Assembly: GCA_002878375.1 (NCBI GenBank)
Contig: NIRF01000010.1
Location: 1 to 64,000, forward strand
Direction: 5' to 3'
DNA length: 64,000 nucleotides
Source of the DNA: Dictyoglomus sp. NZ13-RE01
GTDB lineage: Bacteria; Dictyoglomota; Dictyoglomia; Dictyoglomales; Dictyoglomaceae
Positions 25,853 through 35,226 of this stretch are shown in pieces. Numbering within the stretch: the stretch's first letter is position 1; each line of letters starts with the position of its first letter. Under the pieces are notes generated by a model. It saw only the letters and a program-made list of their open reading frames with translations, was not told the DNA's origin and searched no databases. The position numbers and the translations under genes are program-made.

Positions 25853-26725
25853 ATGCAAAGAAAAAAAATTATACCATATCTTCTCATTGCTCCAGCCATG
25901 CTAATAATGATAGCAGTAACTTTTTATCCTTTGGTTTACAGTTTTTATATTGCAATGACCAATATGAGTATGTACAGTTTCTTTAATCCCAAATTTATTG
26001 GCTTAGAAAACTTCAAAAAGATATTTTCCGACATAGAATTTTATATTTTATTTTTTAGAACTGTAATTTGGACTGTTGTAAACGTCTTTTTCCATGTGGT
26101 TATTGGAGTTATGTTAGCCTTATTGCTAAACAAAAGACTTCCTGGGAGCGGATTATTTAGAATTCTCTTGATCCTTCCATGGGCAACTCCCCAATATATA
26201 GTGGCACTAACCTGGAGAAATATGTTTAATTTTAGATATGGAGCCATCAATTTATTATTAGAAAAGATAGGTCTGCAGCCTATTCCTTGGCTTTCAGATC
26301 CATTTTGGGCTTTTGTTGCCGTAATAATAACTAATATTTGGCTTGGATTTCCATTTATGACAGTTGTAACCCTTGGAGGGCTTCAAGCTATACCTCCTCA
26401 ACTTTATGAGGCTGCAGATGTGGACGGTGCAAATCCAAGGCAAAAATTATTTAAGATAACTTTACCATTATTAAAGCCTGTTTTAATACCCGCTATCACA
26501 TTAGGTGTGATTTGGACCTTTAACATGTTAAACGTTATTTTCCTAATAACTCGTGGAGGACCTGGAGAGAAAACCCATATATTGGTAACTAAGATGTATA
26601 CTTCTGCTTTTGATTTTTATAGATACGGATATGCATCCGCACTATCAGTCGTAGTATTTATAATTCTCCTTATATTCTCCGCTTTCTTTATAAAACTAAG
26701 TCAAAGTAGGGAGGTAGCAAGATGA
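25853..26725 (+). CDS. Maltose-type ABC transporter permease (MalF type)
   Basis: A 290-residue CUT1 permease. It starts IIPYLLIAPAMLIMIAVTFYPLVYS, carries the EAA loop EAADVDGANPRQKLFKITLP, and shows the FNVIF-like NMLNVIFLITRGGPGEKT segment common in MalF. Its last codon overlaps the MalG-like start by 4 bases. The long periplasmic P2 domain of enterobacterial MalF is absent, as in most thermophile homologues. Confidence 0.93.
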   Translation: MQRKKIIPYLLIAPAMLIMIAVTFYPLVYSFYIAMTNMSMYSFFNPKFIGLENFKKIFSDIEFYILFFRTVIWTVVNVFFHVVIGVMLALLLNKRLPGSGLFRILLILPWATPQYIVALTWRNMFNFRYGAINLLLEKIGLQPIPWLSDPFWAFVAVIITNIWLGFPFMTVVTLGGLQAIPPQLYEAADVDGANPRQKLFKITLPLLKPVLIPAITLGVIWTFNMLNVIFLITRGGPGEKTHILVTKMYTSAFDFYRYGYASALSVVVFIILLIFSAFFIKLSQSREVAR

Positions 26726-27573
26726 ATAGCAGTATAAAAAGAAGAAAAATCATATCTAACATCTTTGCTTATTTAATTCTCATTCTATTCTCTCTTATTT
26801 CCCTATATCCTATTTTAAATGTACTTTCAGTCTCACTAAGACCTTACAATAGAGTATTTGTAACCTCCCTAAGGATCATTCCTGAGGACGCATCCCTTGA
26901 AAACTATTATGTTCTTTTTACCAAAAGACCTTTCTTAAGATGGATGCTAAACAGTATCATCGTATCTGTTTCTGTAAGTATAATAGGAGTTGCAGTTGCA
27001 TCCTTAGCTGCCTATGGATTTTCCCGTTTCAAGTTTATTGGAAGACAAATTAGCCTACTTTCCTTTTTGGTAACCCAAATGTTTCCTCCTGCCATGTTTC
27101 TAATTCCTATATATCTCTTATTAAATAAGTTTAACCTTTTGGACAGTTTTAGAGGCTTAATAATTCCATACATTCCTTTAGTTCTACCTATGGCAGTTTG
27201 GATTTTAAAAGGATATTATGATTCTATCCCTATAGATTTAGAAGAGGCAGCACGCATTGATGGAGCAACCTTATTAGGAGCCTTTTATAGAATAGTCCTT
27301 CCTTTAGCATCTCCAGCTTTGGTAATTACCTTTCTCTTTTCTTTTATGAGTGCATGGTCTGAGTATATTATTGCAAGAGTGGTTTTAAGTAAAGTAGAAC
27401 TTTTTACCCTACCTTTAGGACTTGCGAACCTAATAATTAATGAATTTCAGACAGATTGGGGAACATACTCTGCAGGAGCCTTAATTGTAACTATCCCAGT
27501 TCTAATAATATTCTTAAGTATTTCCAAATATATTGTAGGAGGTCTTACCTTAGGTGGAGTTACAGGAGAATAA
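26722..27573 (+). CDS. Maltose-type ABC transporter permease (MalG type)
   Basis: A 283-residue CUT1 permease with about six membrane segments. LYPILNVLSVSLRPYNRVFVTSLRIIPEDASLENY follows the first segment, and the EAA loop is EEAARIDGATLLGAFYRIVLP. The C-terminus is IVGGLTLGGVTGE. It is translationally coupled to the MalF-like gene. After it come 95 bases of AT-rich leader with an orphan GGAGGTGAG at 27577-27585. Confidence 0.93.
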   Translation: MNSSIKRRKIISNIFAYLILILFSLISLYPILNVLSVSLRPYNRVFVTSLRIIPEDASLENYYVLFTKRPFLRWMLNSIIVSVSVSIIGVAVASLAAYGFSRFKFIGRQISLLSFLVTQMFPPAMFLIPIYLLLNKFNLLDSFRGLIIPYIPLVLPMAVWILKGYYDSIPIDLEEAARIDGATLLGAFYRIVLPLASPALVITFLFSFMSAWSEYIIARVVLSKVELFTLPLGLANLIINEFQTDWGTYSAGALIVTIPVLIIFLSISKYIVGGLTLGGVTGE

Positions 27574-27668
27574 AAAGGAGGTGAGATCCTTAAAAAACCT
27601 GTTAAAATTTTTAATTTTTATTCCTTTTTTAAATTTTCTTACAAAATTTTCAATGAGGAGGTAAAAAG

Positions 27669-29168
27669 ATGCGTAAGTTATTAGTTCTTTTAGGTATTTT
27701 TATCTTTGTTCTCTTCTCTCTTTCTTATGCACAAGAAGTAACTTTATACGGTTATAGTGAGATAGGAGTAAAAAGCGAATTTTTAAAGGACGCTAATGGG
27801 AATTACACAAACACTTTAGGACCTGTAACCTTACAATATTGGAATACATACTTCAAAATAAAGGCAGAGCCATCAAGCTGGCTTGAAAGCTACTTTGAGT
27901 TAAAAATGTATCCAAGTTATTTGAATAATTATTCTTTCACATATACTTGGAAAGATGATTCGGGTAACACCCATACAGATACATTTTCAGTAAATGTATT
28001 TTATCCTGGGATTGAGATTCAAAAAGCACACCTTACTGCAAAAAGCTCCCTCTTAAATGTAAGAGTCTATTACAAAGAGGATGCAACTCCCTTTGATGAT
28101 CCATTACAGTTAAATAAGCCTGGAGATCTTCCTGGTTCCTCTTGGATTTGGGGTAATGGTATTGAGCTTTCTGGAAAGGTATTTGATACAAACTTCTTAG
28201 CAGGAATCAACTCATCTGATCAGATCTCCTATCTAAGATTAAAGAGAGCTTTACAGCCTCTTACCGTTGGATTTACCGCAATGGGAACAAATTGGGGAGA
28301 GGCAAATAAGGGTAAGAGCCTCTTTGCAGTAGATGCTACTGGAAAAGTAGGACCAGTAGATCTAAAAGCAGAGGGAATTTATGGTAAATGTGTATGGGGA
28401 CCAAATCCAGAAGATTCTGAAGGTGGAATGGTTCTTTATGCAGATCTTTCCTCTCAGGTAACACCAATGGTTAAGGTCTATGGTACTGCAAAGAAGGTAG
28501 ATCTTGGATATATGCATCAATTCAACTGGTTCAAAACAGATCAAACCCAATTAATCCCTGGAACAAGTGGTTCTGCAGGTACATACCTTAAAGTAGGAGC
28601 AGTAGTAACACCTCTTTCCAATCTTTCTGTAGAACCTATTGTAGAGCTAATTAATAGAGAGGATACAACAGAAAAAACAACTAAACTTACAGGAATTGTA
28701 ACTTTCAATCCAACAAAACAAGTATCCCTGAAAGGAACCTTAGTAAACTCAAAAGTAAATGATAATGAACCTTCCACAAATATAACAGGAGAAGTAACAG
28801 TAACACCAGCTTCTAACGTAACATTATATGGAAAGGTATATTATCCATTTGGTGGAAAACCATCCTTATATGGAAATGCAACAGTTACTCCTCTTACCAA
28901 TTTAACATTATATGGAGCAGTATCCGCTGATCTAAGCGGAAGCACCACTTGGGTATTTCTAAAGCCAAGCTATAAATTAGCAAAAGATGTAACACTAACA
29001 GGAATATATCAATTGAAGAAGATTGGAGATACCGAAACTCACACCACCTACTATGCAGATCTAACCTTCAACAATGCCACTATTTACTTTGGATCTGCAC
29101 CATCTGAAGAAGGTGCAACCCAAGACTTCGTAAAACAGATTGGAGCAAGAATTTCCTTTGATTTCTAA
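27669..29168 (+). CDS. Outer-membrane-type beta-barrel protein, putative maltodextrin porin
   Basis: A 499-residue exported protein. Residues 1-21 are a signal peptide (LLVLLGIFIFVLFSLSYAQ). The mature part consists of alternating-hydrophobicity beta segments separated by polar turns, starts with TLYGYSEIGV as many porins do, and ends in ARISFDF with the C-terminal Phe of the outer-membrane assembly signal. Residues about 315-430 repeat a VTPxxNxTLYG hairpin unit. It lies between the maltodextrin transporter and the secreted alpha-glucanase module genes, so it could pass oligosaccharides through an outer membrane. I recognise no named family; porin function is inferred. Confidence 0.7.
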   Translation: MRKLLVLLGIFIFVLFSLSYAQEVTLYGYSEIGVKSEFLKDANGNYTNTLGPVTLQYWNTYFKIKAEPSSWLESYFELKMYPSYLNNYSFTYTWKDDSGNTHTDTFSVNVFYPGIEIQKAHLTAKSSLLNVRVYYKEDATPFDDPLQLNKPGDLPGSSWIWGNGIELSGKVFDTNFLAGINSSDQISYLRLKRALQPLTVGFTAMGTNWGEANKGKSLFAVDATGKVGPVDLKAEGIYGKCVWGPNPEDSEGGMVLYADLSSQVTPMVKVYGTAKKVDLGYMHQFNWFKTDQTQLIPGTSGSAGTYLKVGAVVTPLSNLSVEPIVELINREDTTEKTTKLTGIVTFNPTKQVSLKGTLVNSKVNDNEPSTNITGEVTVTPASNVTLYGKVYYPFGGKPSLYGNATVTPLTNLTLYGAVSADLSGSTTWVFLKPSYKLAKDVTLTGIYQLKKIGDTETHTTYYADLTFNNATIYFGSAPSEEGATQDFVKQIGARISFDF

Positions 29169-29177
29169 TAGAATAAT

Positions 29178-29199
29178 CGGGGAGGGCTCTCCCTCCCCG
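29178..29199. repeat. Intercistronic stem-loop after the beta-barrel gene
   Basis: CGGGGAGGG (29178-29186) and CCCTCCCCG (29191-29199) form a perfect 9-bp GC-rich stem with a CTCT loop, ten bases after the stop codon. The plus strand has AAATTTC after it, so it is not a standard terminator. It probably protects or separates the upstream mRNA segment. Confidence 0.75.
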
Positions 29200-29222
29200 A
29201 AATTTCAAAGGAGGTTATTAGG

Positions 29223-30026
29223 ATGAAAAAGATTTTGATTTTTGTATTTCTCCTTCTTCTTTCCACATTTATTTTTGCAGAGCCTGTTAAGTATCCATTA
29301 GTTTTCAATGATCCTACAAATGATGATAAAGGACCTGGAACATACACTTACCCTACAGATGCAGTTTTTAAGCCAGGATGTTTTGATCTAACCAAGGTAG
29401 TTATAGATGCAGACAATGATAATGTATACTTTAAAATCTCCTTTAGAGCACCAATAGAGAATCCATGGGGAAGTGCTTTAGGACTCTCTGTACAAACAAT
29501 CCACATCTATATTGATAAAGATCATAAAGAAAACTCTGGATTTAGGGATTTTATTCCAGGAGTTAGGGCTCAAACAACTCCTGAAAGTGCATGGGATGTA
29601 GCTATATTAGTAGAAGGATGGCAAACAGAGCTTAAAAGTGCTGTAAAATCAGCAGCTCCTGAAATGTATAAGGCATGTATTTTCCCAACAAAAGGAGTAT
29701 CCGTAGAAGGAAATACCATAGTAATTCCTGTTCCCAAAAAGAGCTTAGGAGGAGATTTTGAGAAAGGATGGGGCTTCCAAGTATTCATCTTAGGGCAAGA
29801 AGGCTTCCCTACTCAAGATCCTGTCTCCTGCAGAATCAGAGAAGTAGTATCTACATCCCAGCAATGGAGATTTGGTGGTGGAGATGATTACTATGGAGAT
29901 CCCAATATTATTGATCTATTAGATTATGAAGGAATAAATCAATTTGAGGTTCTAAGCAAGTATAAGAGTGATGCAAAATTTGAAAAGAATGTTTATGCAC
30001 AGGTACCATTCGTATACGTCAAGTAA
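29223..30026 (+). CDS. Exported glucodextranase-C-type module protein
   Basis: A 267-residue exported protein: a signal peptide (residues 1-19) and then one complete module of the type found at the C-terminus of glucodextranase and amylopullulanases. Key blocks are NDPTNDDKGPGTYTYPTDAVFKPG, GSALGLSVQTIHIYID and QWRFGGGDDYYGDPNIIDLL. The same blocks recur at the C-terminus of the next protein. It has no catalytic domain, so it may bind alpha-glucan or the cell surface on its own, or assist the amylopullulanase. GGAGGT precedes the ATG. Confidence 0.85.
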   Translation: MKKILIFVFLLLLSTFIFAEPVKYPLVFNDPTNDDKGPGTYTYPTDAVFKPGCFDLTKVVIDADNDNVYFKISFRAPIENPWGSALGLSVQTIHIYIDKDHKENSGFRDFIPGVRAQTTPESAWDVAILVEGWQTELKSAVKSAAPEMYKACIFPTKGVSVEGNTIVIPVPKKSLGGDFEKGWGFQVFILGQEGFPTQDPVSCRIREVVSTSQQWRFGGGDDYYGDPNIIDLLDYEGINQFEVLSKYKSDAKFEKNVYAQVPFVYVK

Positions 30027-30044
30027 AAAGGAAGGTGAAGGAGC

Positions 30045-33000
30045 ATGAGGGGTAGAAAATTACCCTACCTTATCACAATAGTTCTTCTTATTCTTTTGAC
30101 CTTTGGATTCTCACAGGAGATGCTTCCTGTGGGAGAGCCTCCTGTTAAGCCATATATATCCTCTACACAAAAAGTAGAAAAACCTCTGTATCTTGCTATC
30201 TTCTGGCATCAGCATCAGCCCTTCTATTATGACTCTTCCAAAAATATGATGCTTCTTCCATGGGTTAGGATGCATGCCATAAAAGACTACTATGATATGG
30301 CAAGCATCCTTCAAAATTATCCCCAAGTAAAGGCAAACTTCAACTTAGTTCCATCACTTCTTTATCAATTGGAGCTTTATTTAAAGCATGGAGTAAAAGA
30401 TAAGTATTTAGTATTAACAGAGAAATCTGCAGATGAGCTTACTGATGAAGATAAAGATTTTATTCTAAGAAGATTTTTTGATACTAATTGGGATAGGATA
30501 ATAAAGAGATTTCCAAGATACTGGGAGCTTCTCCAAAAAAGAGGAGCATCTGCCACCGACGACGTAATTTTAAAGGCTATAAAAAGCTTCACTGTACAAG
30601 ACTTTAGAGATCTACAAGTTTGGTTTAACTTAGCCTGGTTTGATCCTGATTTTCAAGAGAACGATCCAGACTTAGCAAGATTAATTGAAAAGGGGAAAGA
30701 CTTTACCGAAGAAGATAAAAAGATCGTAATAGCTAAACAATACTACATAATGTCACAAATAGTGAGTATCCATGAAAAATTACAGAGGAAAAAACAGATA
30801 GAAGTTACCACAACTCCTTTCTTCCATCCCATTCTACCTCTACTTGTAGATTCAAAGTCCGCCCGAATTGCTATAGAGGACATTCCTCTTCCCAAAGCTA
30901 CTATAAGTTATCCTGAGGATGCACTCGCTCAATTAAAGATGGCAGTAAACTATTATAGGGCGAATTTTAAACAAGATCCTAAGGGACTCTGGCCTTCAGA
31001 AGGTTCTGTAAGTAAAGATATTATCCCTTATGTGGCTCAGGCTGGAATAAAGTGGATGGCAAGCGATGAGGAAGTTTTATCAAAATCCTTAGGAGTTCCC
31101 ATAGTAAGAGACTCTAAAGGAAATGTACTAAATCCTGAAGTACTATATCAACCTTACTATGTAGAAAAAGATGGTAAGAAAGTAGCAATGGTATTTAGGG
31201 ACAAAAATCTATCAGATAAAGTAGGATTTGTTTACAGTGGAATGAAAGGGGAAAATGCTGCAAAAGATTTCATGGGTTATTTGGAAAGGATCTATGAGAA
31301 AGTGAAAGATAAGGATGAGCCATATCTTGTAACAGTAATATTAGATAGAGAAAACTGCTGGGAATGGTATGAAAAGGATGGAAAAGAATTTCTACATACA
31401 CTATATAAACTCCTAAGCGATAGTCCCTATATTGAGACAGTCCGTTTAAGTGACTACTTAGAAAAATATCCACCTAAAAAAACTATAGAGAATTTACATG
31501 CAGGATCATGGGTAGATGGAACCTTCTCCACATGGATAGGAGAGGATGAAGAAAATAGGGCATGGGATCTATTAGATACTGCACGCAAGGAATTAGTTTA
31601 TGCCACTTTAAAGGCTCGCCAGGCAGTTTCTCCCGTCCTAAATCCTGATAAATTAATGAATAATTTCCATAAGGCATGGTTTGAATTATACGCAGCAGAG
31701 GGAAGCGATTGGTTCTGGTGGTATGGAGATGATCAGGATTCAGGAAACGATCTTGGATTTGATCAACTTTTCAGACAACACTTAACAAATGTATATAACT
31801 TAATAGGGAAAGAGCCACCTCCCGCCTTATCCTTACCCATCGTAAAGATTGGAGAAGAAAAACCGGTCCAAGCTCTACAGGCAAAATTCACTCCCAAGAT
31901 TGATGGAAAAGTAGATCCTGAGGATGAATGGAAGAACTCTGCAATTTACGAGGCTAAGAAGGGAGTAGGGCTTTTTGCTCAACCTGCAGAATACATTGAA
32001 AAACTATACATGGGAATGGATAACGACTCTCTCTATTTCTTAGTTGAATCTAAAAAAGATCTAAAAGAATTCTTAGGAAAACCCTACTATCTCGCCATAT
32101 ACTTCTCCCATCCTACATGGGACATGATAAATGTTTATCCCAGAAACTCTAATGAATCCTTAGGCTATCCTATCTCCTACGAGGTAATATTAGATCTTTC
32201 TAAAGTATCAGAGTTTGGAGTGGTAGATGCAGTTGTAAATCAAGCCCAAGGAAATAACAAATGGAAAGAAGTTGATAAAGTCAAAGCAGGAATCTCCTCA
32301 AAATATATAGAAATAGGAGTACCATTTAAAGTTCTTGGATTAAAAGGAAGAGAAAGGGTATCCCTCAATGTAGTATTTGGGAAAGAAAAGCCTGAGGATG
32401 TAGTCCCTTATTATATACCTATATCTGTCACCGTACCTGAAGCAAAATTAGAAGTAGTTTACTTTAGCATCGATGATCCTGTGGGAGACGATTATGGATG
32501 GGGCGGAATAGTTTATCCTACAGCACCTGTATTTAAGCCAGGAGTATTTGATATAACCCATGTAGAAATGGGAAAGAGCAAGGATCAGATAGTATTCAAA
32601 GTAAAGATTAGAGGAGATCTTGAAAACTCTTGGGGCTCTCCAACAGGATTATCTGTCCAAACTATTGATATTTACATTAATGATGGGAAAGGAGGACCCC
32701 TCTACTATAAAGCACTACCAGGAAGAAATGCGGATATACCTGAAGGATGGAACAAAGCTATATGGGCAGAGGGATGGTATCCTTCCTTTGTAGAACCCGT
32801 TATAGATGAAAAAGGAAAGTTAACTCTAAAGGATACAAAAGGAATAGTACAGGTAACGACCGAGCCCACAGAAAAAACAATAATTATATCCGTACCAGAA
32901 AAGGTTTTGGGTACTCCTAATCCAGATTGGAAAATCCTCATAATCCTCTGTGGACAAGAAGGATATCCAAGACCTGGAAGCTGGAGAGTAAGAGAAGTTG

Positions 33001-33194
33001 AGGAAATGGCTTCCCAGTGGAGATTTGGTGGCGGAGATGACTACTACGGAGATCCCAACATCATTGATATGATTGTTCCACCAGGACAAAGGCAAGAAGA
33101 TATTCTTTCTGGTTGGGTAAGTAGTGAGAATGAAGAAGAAAACGTATATGTGAAACTCCCCTTAATCCCCCTTAGGGACCTGCTAAACCAATAA
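30045..33194 (+). CDS. Secreted GH57 amylopullulanase with CBM9-like and glucodextranase-C modules
   Basis: A 1049-residue exported enzyme for hydrolysis of alpha-1,4 and probably alpha-1,6 linkages in starch or pullulan. The signal peptide is residues 1-24. The GH57 domain (about 45-580) has HQHQPFYYD, the nucleophile Glu319 in GLWPSEGSVS, and the acid/base Asp434 in LDRENCWEWY, matching the GMWPSEGS and DGEN blocks of Thermococcus amylopullulanase. A CBM9-like module follows at about 605-800 (TPKIDGKVDPEDEWKNSAIY). The C-terminal 230 residues are a glucodextranase-C module (VGDDYGWGGIVYPTAPVFKPG, QWRFGGGDDYYGDPNIIDMI). It ends the operon before a strong hairpin. Confidence 0.92.
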   Translation: MRGRKLPYLITIVLLILLTFGFSQEMLPVGEPPVKPYISSTQKVEKPLYLAIFWHQHQPFYYDSSKNMMLLPWVRMHAIKDYYDMASILQNYPQVKANFNLVPSLLYQLELYLKHGVKDKYLVLTEKSADELTDEDKDFILRRFFDTNWDRIIKRFPRYWELLQKRGASATDDVILKAIKSFTVQDFRDLQVWFNLAWFDPDFQENDPDLARLIEKGKDFTEEDKKIVIAKQYYIMSQIVSIHEKLQRKKQIEVTTTPFFHPILPLLVDSKSARIAIEDIPLPKATISYPEDALAQLKMAVNYYRANFKQDPKGLWPSEGSVSKDIIPYVAQAGIKWMASDEEVLSKSLGVPIVRDSKGNVLNPEVLYQPYYVEKDGKKVAMVFRDKNLSDKVGFVYSGMKGENAAKDFMGYLERIYEKVKDKDEPYLVTVILDRENCWEWYEKDGKEFLHTLYKLLSDSPYIETVRLSDYLEKYPPKKTIENLHAGSWVDGTFSTWIGEDEENRAWDLLDTARKELVYATLKARQAVSPVLNPDKLMNNFHKAWFELYAAEGSDWFWWYGDDQDSGNDLGFDQLFRQHLTNVYNLIGKEPPPALSLPIVKIGEEKPVQALQAKFTPKIDGKVDPEDEWKNSAIYEAKKGVGLFAQPAEYIEKLYMGMDNDSLYFLVESKKDLKEFLGKPYYLAIYFSHPTWDMINVYPRNSNESLGYPISYEVILDLSKVSEFGVVDAVVNQAQGNNKWKEVDKVKAGISSKYIEIGVPFKVLGLKGRERVSLNVVFGKEKPEDVVPYYIPISVTVPEAKLEVVYFSIDDPVGDDYGWGGIVYPTAPVFKPGVFDITHVEMGKSKDQIVFKVKIRGDLENSWGSPTGLSVQTIDIYINDGKGGPLYYKALPGRNADIPEGWNKAIWAEGWYPSFVEPVIDEKGKLTLKDTKGIVQVTTEPTEKTIIISVPEKVLGTPNPDWKILIILCGQEGYPRPGSWRVREVEEMASQWRFGGGDDYYGDPNIIDMIVPPGQRQEDILSGWVSSENEEENVYVKLPLIPLRDLLNQ

Positions 33195-33195
33195 A

Positions 33196-33228
33196 GAGGA
33201 GAGGGGGATGGCCCCCTCCCCTCTCCTC
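33196..33228. terminator. Hairpin between the GH57 and GT2 genes
   Basis: GAGGAGAGGGG (33196-33206) can pair with CCCCTCTCCTC (33218-33228). It lies between two convergent genes, two bases after the GH57 stop and eight bases before the GT2 stop. Neither side has a long T-run, so termination strength is uncertain; position and stability suggest a shared transcript end. Confidence 0.65.
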
Positions 33229-33235
33229 CAGATTA

Positions 33236-34489
33236 TTAATTCCCATTTCTAAACCTTGGCGTTTTCTCCCAAGTTATATTTCTCCTGAAGATTAGCCAAG
33301 TAAGAGCATCCCAAAAACCTAAGGAAATATAGTACATGTTAAAAAAGAATACAAATAAAATTAAAGGGATTAACCTTATTCTATAGATTGCTCCATCTAA
33401 AAAAGAGGCAAGTACTATTTGATAGAAAGGAGCAAAATTTCCAAAAGTATTTGTGGAAGATATAAAAAGAAAGAAGAAGATAGAAGAAATTATAGCCATT
33501 TCACCTGCAAAAAACAAAAAAAGAGAATCAATAATACCTAATAGTAACAAAAATGGAATTAAATAAACACATAAAAGAAGTACTCCATCGACCTTTTCCC
33601 AAATATTAAGATTTTTAGATCTTATCAATGGTATAATATATTTAAACATTACCTGATTATGTCCTCTGGACCATCTTCTTATTTGTCTTCCCCTTATCCT
33701 CCAATCTTCCGGTACTTCCTCATAACATTCTGTCCTATTGGAGTAAGCTACTTTCCAGCCATTTATGTATAAACGAAAAGTAAGTTCGGTATCCTCTGCT
33801 AAAATATTTTCATCAAAGTATCCATACTTTTCCAAAAGGTCTTTCCTCACTCCTCCCACAGTTCCCCCATATTGGGGAATTAATCTCAAGTTAAATCTTG
33901 CCTGCTGATCAACCTGATATCCCGCAGTTCTTTCCAAATCGAGTATTCTCGTTAAAAAATTCTTATCTGTATTTAAAGGTACAACTCTACCCATAACTGC
34001 TCCCACTTCTGGATTTTTGAAAGCAACCACAAGATCTCTAATTATTCCCTTAGAAGGTAAATAGTCTGCATCAAAAACCAATATTATCTCTCCTTCTGCT
34101 ATTTTAATGGCATCATTTAGGGCAGATGGTTTCCCACGCCTACCATTATTTCTATGAAGAGGTTTTATAAAAGGATACATAAGGGTGTAGGTTTCGAGAA
34201 TTTCTGGGGTTGAATCTTCGGAGTGATCATTTATAGGTATGATTTCTAACTTTTCCTTAGGATAATCAACATTTACTAAAAGATCCAATATATCCTTAGC
34301 TACATTTTCTTCGTTATGCATAGGAATCAAGATTGATACATATGGAAGCTCACTGTCAATTATATCATGATAAAAGATCCTCTGTCTTCCAAAAGCTCTA
34401 TTTATAGTAAAGATAAGATGCCTTATATAATATATAGTTAAAATAACTGCAAGGAAAAATATATAAAATTTTCCAACTAATATAGCCAT
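33236..34489 (-). CDS. Processive family 2 glycosyltransferase
   Basis: A membrane-bound polysaccharide synthase of 417 residues (419 if ATG 34495 is used; ATG 34489 fits AGAGGT better). The N-terminal membrane segment is followed by the GT-A domain with SILIPMHNEE, INDHSEDST, the DxD-type FDADY, LAEDTEL and the QxxRW-type RQIRRWSRGHNQ. Three to four membrane helices follow. This motif set defines processive beta-glycosyltransferases (cellulose, hyaluronan, poly-N-acetylglucosamine). With a deacetylase in the same operon, a deacetylated amino-sugar polymer is plausible. It overlaps the upstream membrane-protein gene by 13-19 bases. Confidence 0.88.
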   Translation of the reverse strand: MAILVGKFYIFFLAVILTIYYIRHLIFTINRAFGRQRIFYHDIIDSELPYVSILIPMHNEENVAKDILDLLVNVDYPKEKLEIIPINDHSEDSTPEILETYTLMYPFIKPLHRNNGRRGKPSALNDAIKIAEGEIILVFDADYLPSKGIIRDLVVAFKNPEVGAVMGRVVPLNTDKNFLTRILDLERTAGYQVDQQARFNLRLIPQYGGTVGGVRKDLLEKYGYFDENILAEDTELTFRLYINGWKVAYSNRTECYEEVPEDWRIRGRQIRRWSRGHNQVMFKYIIPLIRSKNLNIWEKVDGVLLLCVYLIPFLLLLGIIDSLFLFFAGEMAIISSIFFFLFISSTNTFGNFAPFYQIVLASFLDGAIYRIRLIPLILFVFFFNMYYISLGFWDALTWLIFRRNITWEKTPRFRNGN

Positions 34490-35226
34490 TTCCATACCTC
34501 TAACTTATTTTTATAACGATTTGCCAAAATACTTACATAAAAAGAATAAATTCCAATTACATAAACAAAATCCAGAAGAGGACCAAAGTTGAAGAAGAAC
34601 AAGGGCATTACCAGATAGGATAATTTCTTAAGAAGGAAGAGAAAAAGAGTATATCTAACCGCAGAAAAAACAATAGAATAAGTGAAAATGCCAAGAACTA
34701 CGATAAAATCTAAAAATATAGGAGATGGAAGAATCGAAAGTCCAATTCCTAAAGAAATAATACTAAATAATATTATGCCTATTTGCATCTTTATATATAA
34801 TTCTGAAAAGGTCTTTATATCATAGGGAAATCTTTCTTTAAAGAACAAAAAGTAAAGAGCGGAGATTAAAAGTATTATAAAATTGTAAGAGATAAAAAGA
34901 TAAAAGGGAATGGGAATATTTACTTTTCTAAGAAGTATTATAAATAAGATGCTTACTACTATGGCGAATAGACAGAGAGAGTTTGTTGGATATGGAGCAC
35001 TAAACTCAATTAGCTTAAGCCTCCAAAATAAGAAATTAATTTGTGTTGTACTTACATAAAAATAAGAAGAAAGATGGTATAAAGAAAAATCAGAAATAAA
35101 ATCTATAATTTTTTCTAAAAAAAGAAGTATTATCGTTAGAAATGGCGAAGTAAGAAGGATAAACTCAATAATAAGATCTTTATAAGACTTACCAATTTTC
35201 CTGTAAGATCTATGGTATTCTATCAT
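34477..35226 (-). CDS. Polytopic membrane protein of the exopolysaccharide operon
   Basis: A 249-residue integral membrane protein with about seven hydrophobic segments and short charged loops. I recognise no family. It is translationally coupled to the deacetylase gene (4-base ATGA overlap) and overlaps the GT2 gene at its end, so it is very likely part of the same polysaccharide synthesis or export machinery. Confidence 0.75.
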   Translation of the reverse strand: MIEYHRSYRKIGKSYKDLIIEFILLTSPFLTIILLFLEKIIDFISDFSLYHLSSYFYVSTTQINFLFWRLKLIEFSAPYPTNSLCLFAIVVSILFIILLRKVNIPIPFYLFISYNFIILLISALYFLFFKERFPYDIKTFSELYIKMQIGIILFSIISLGIGLSILPSPIFLDFIVVLGIFTYSIVFSAVRYTLFLFLLKKLSYLVMPLFFFNFGPLLDFVYVIGIYSFYVSILANRYKNKLEVWKWLY

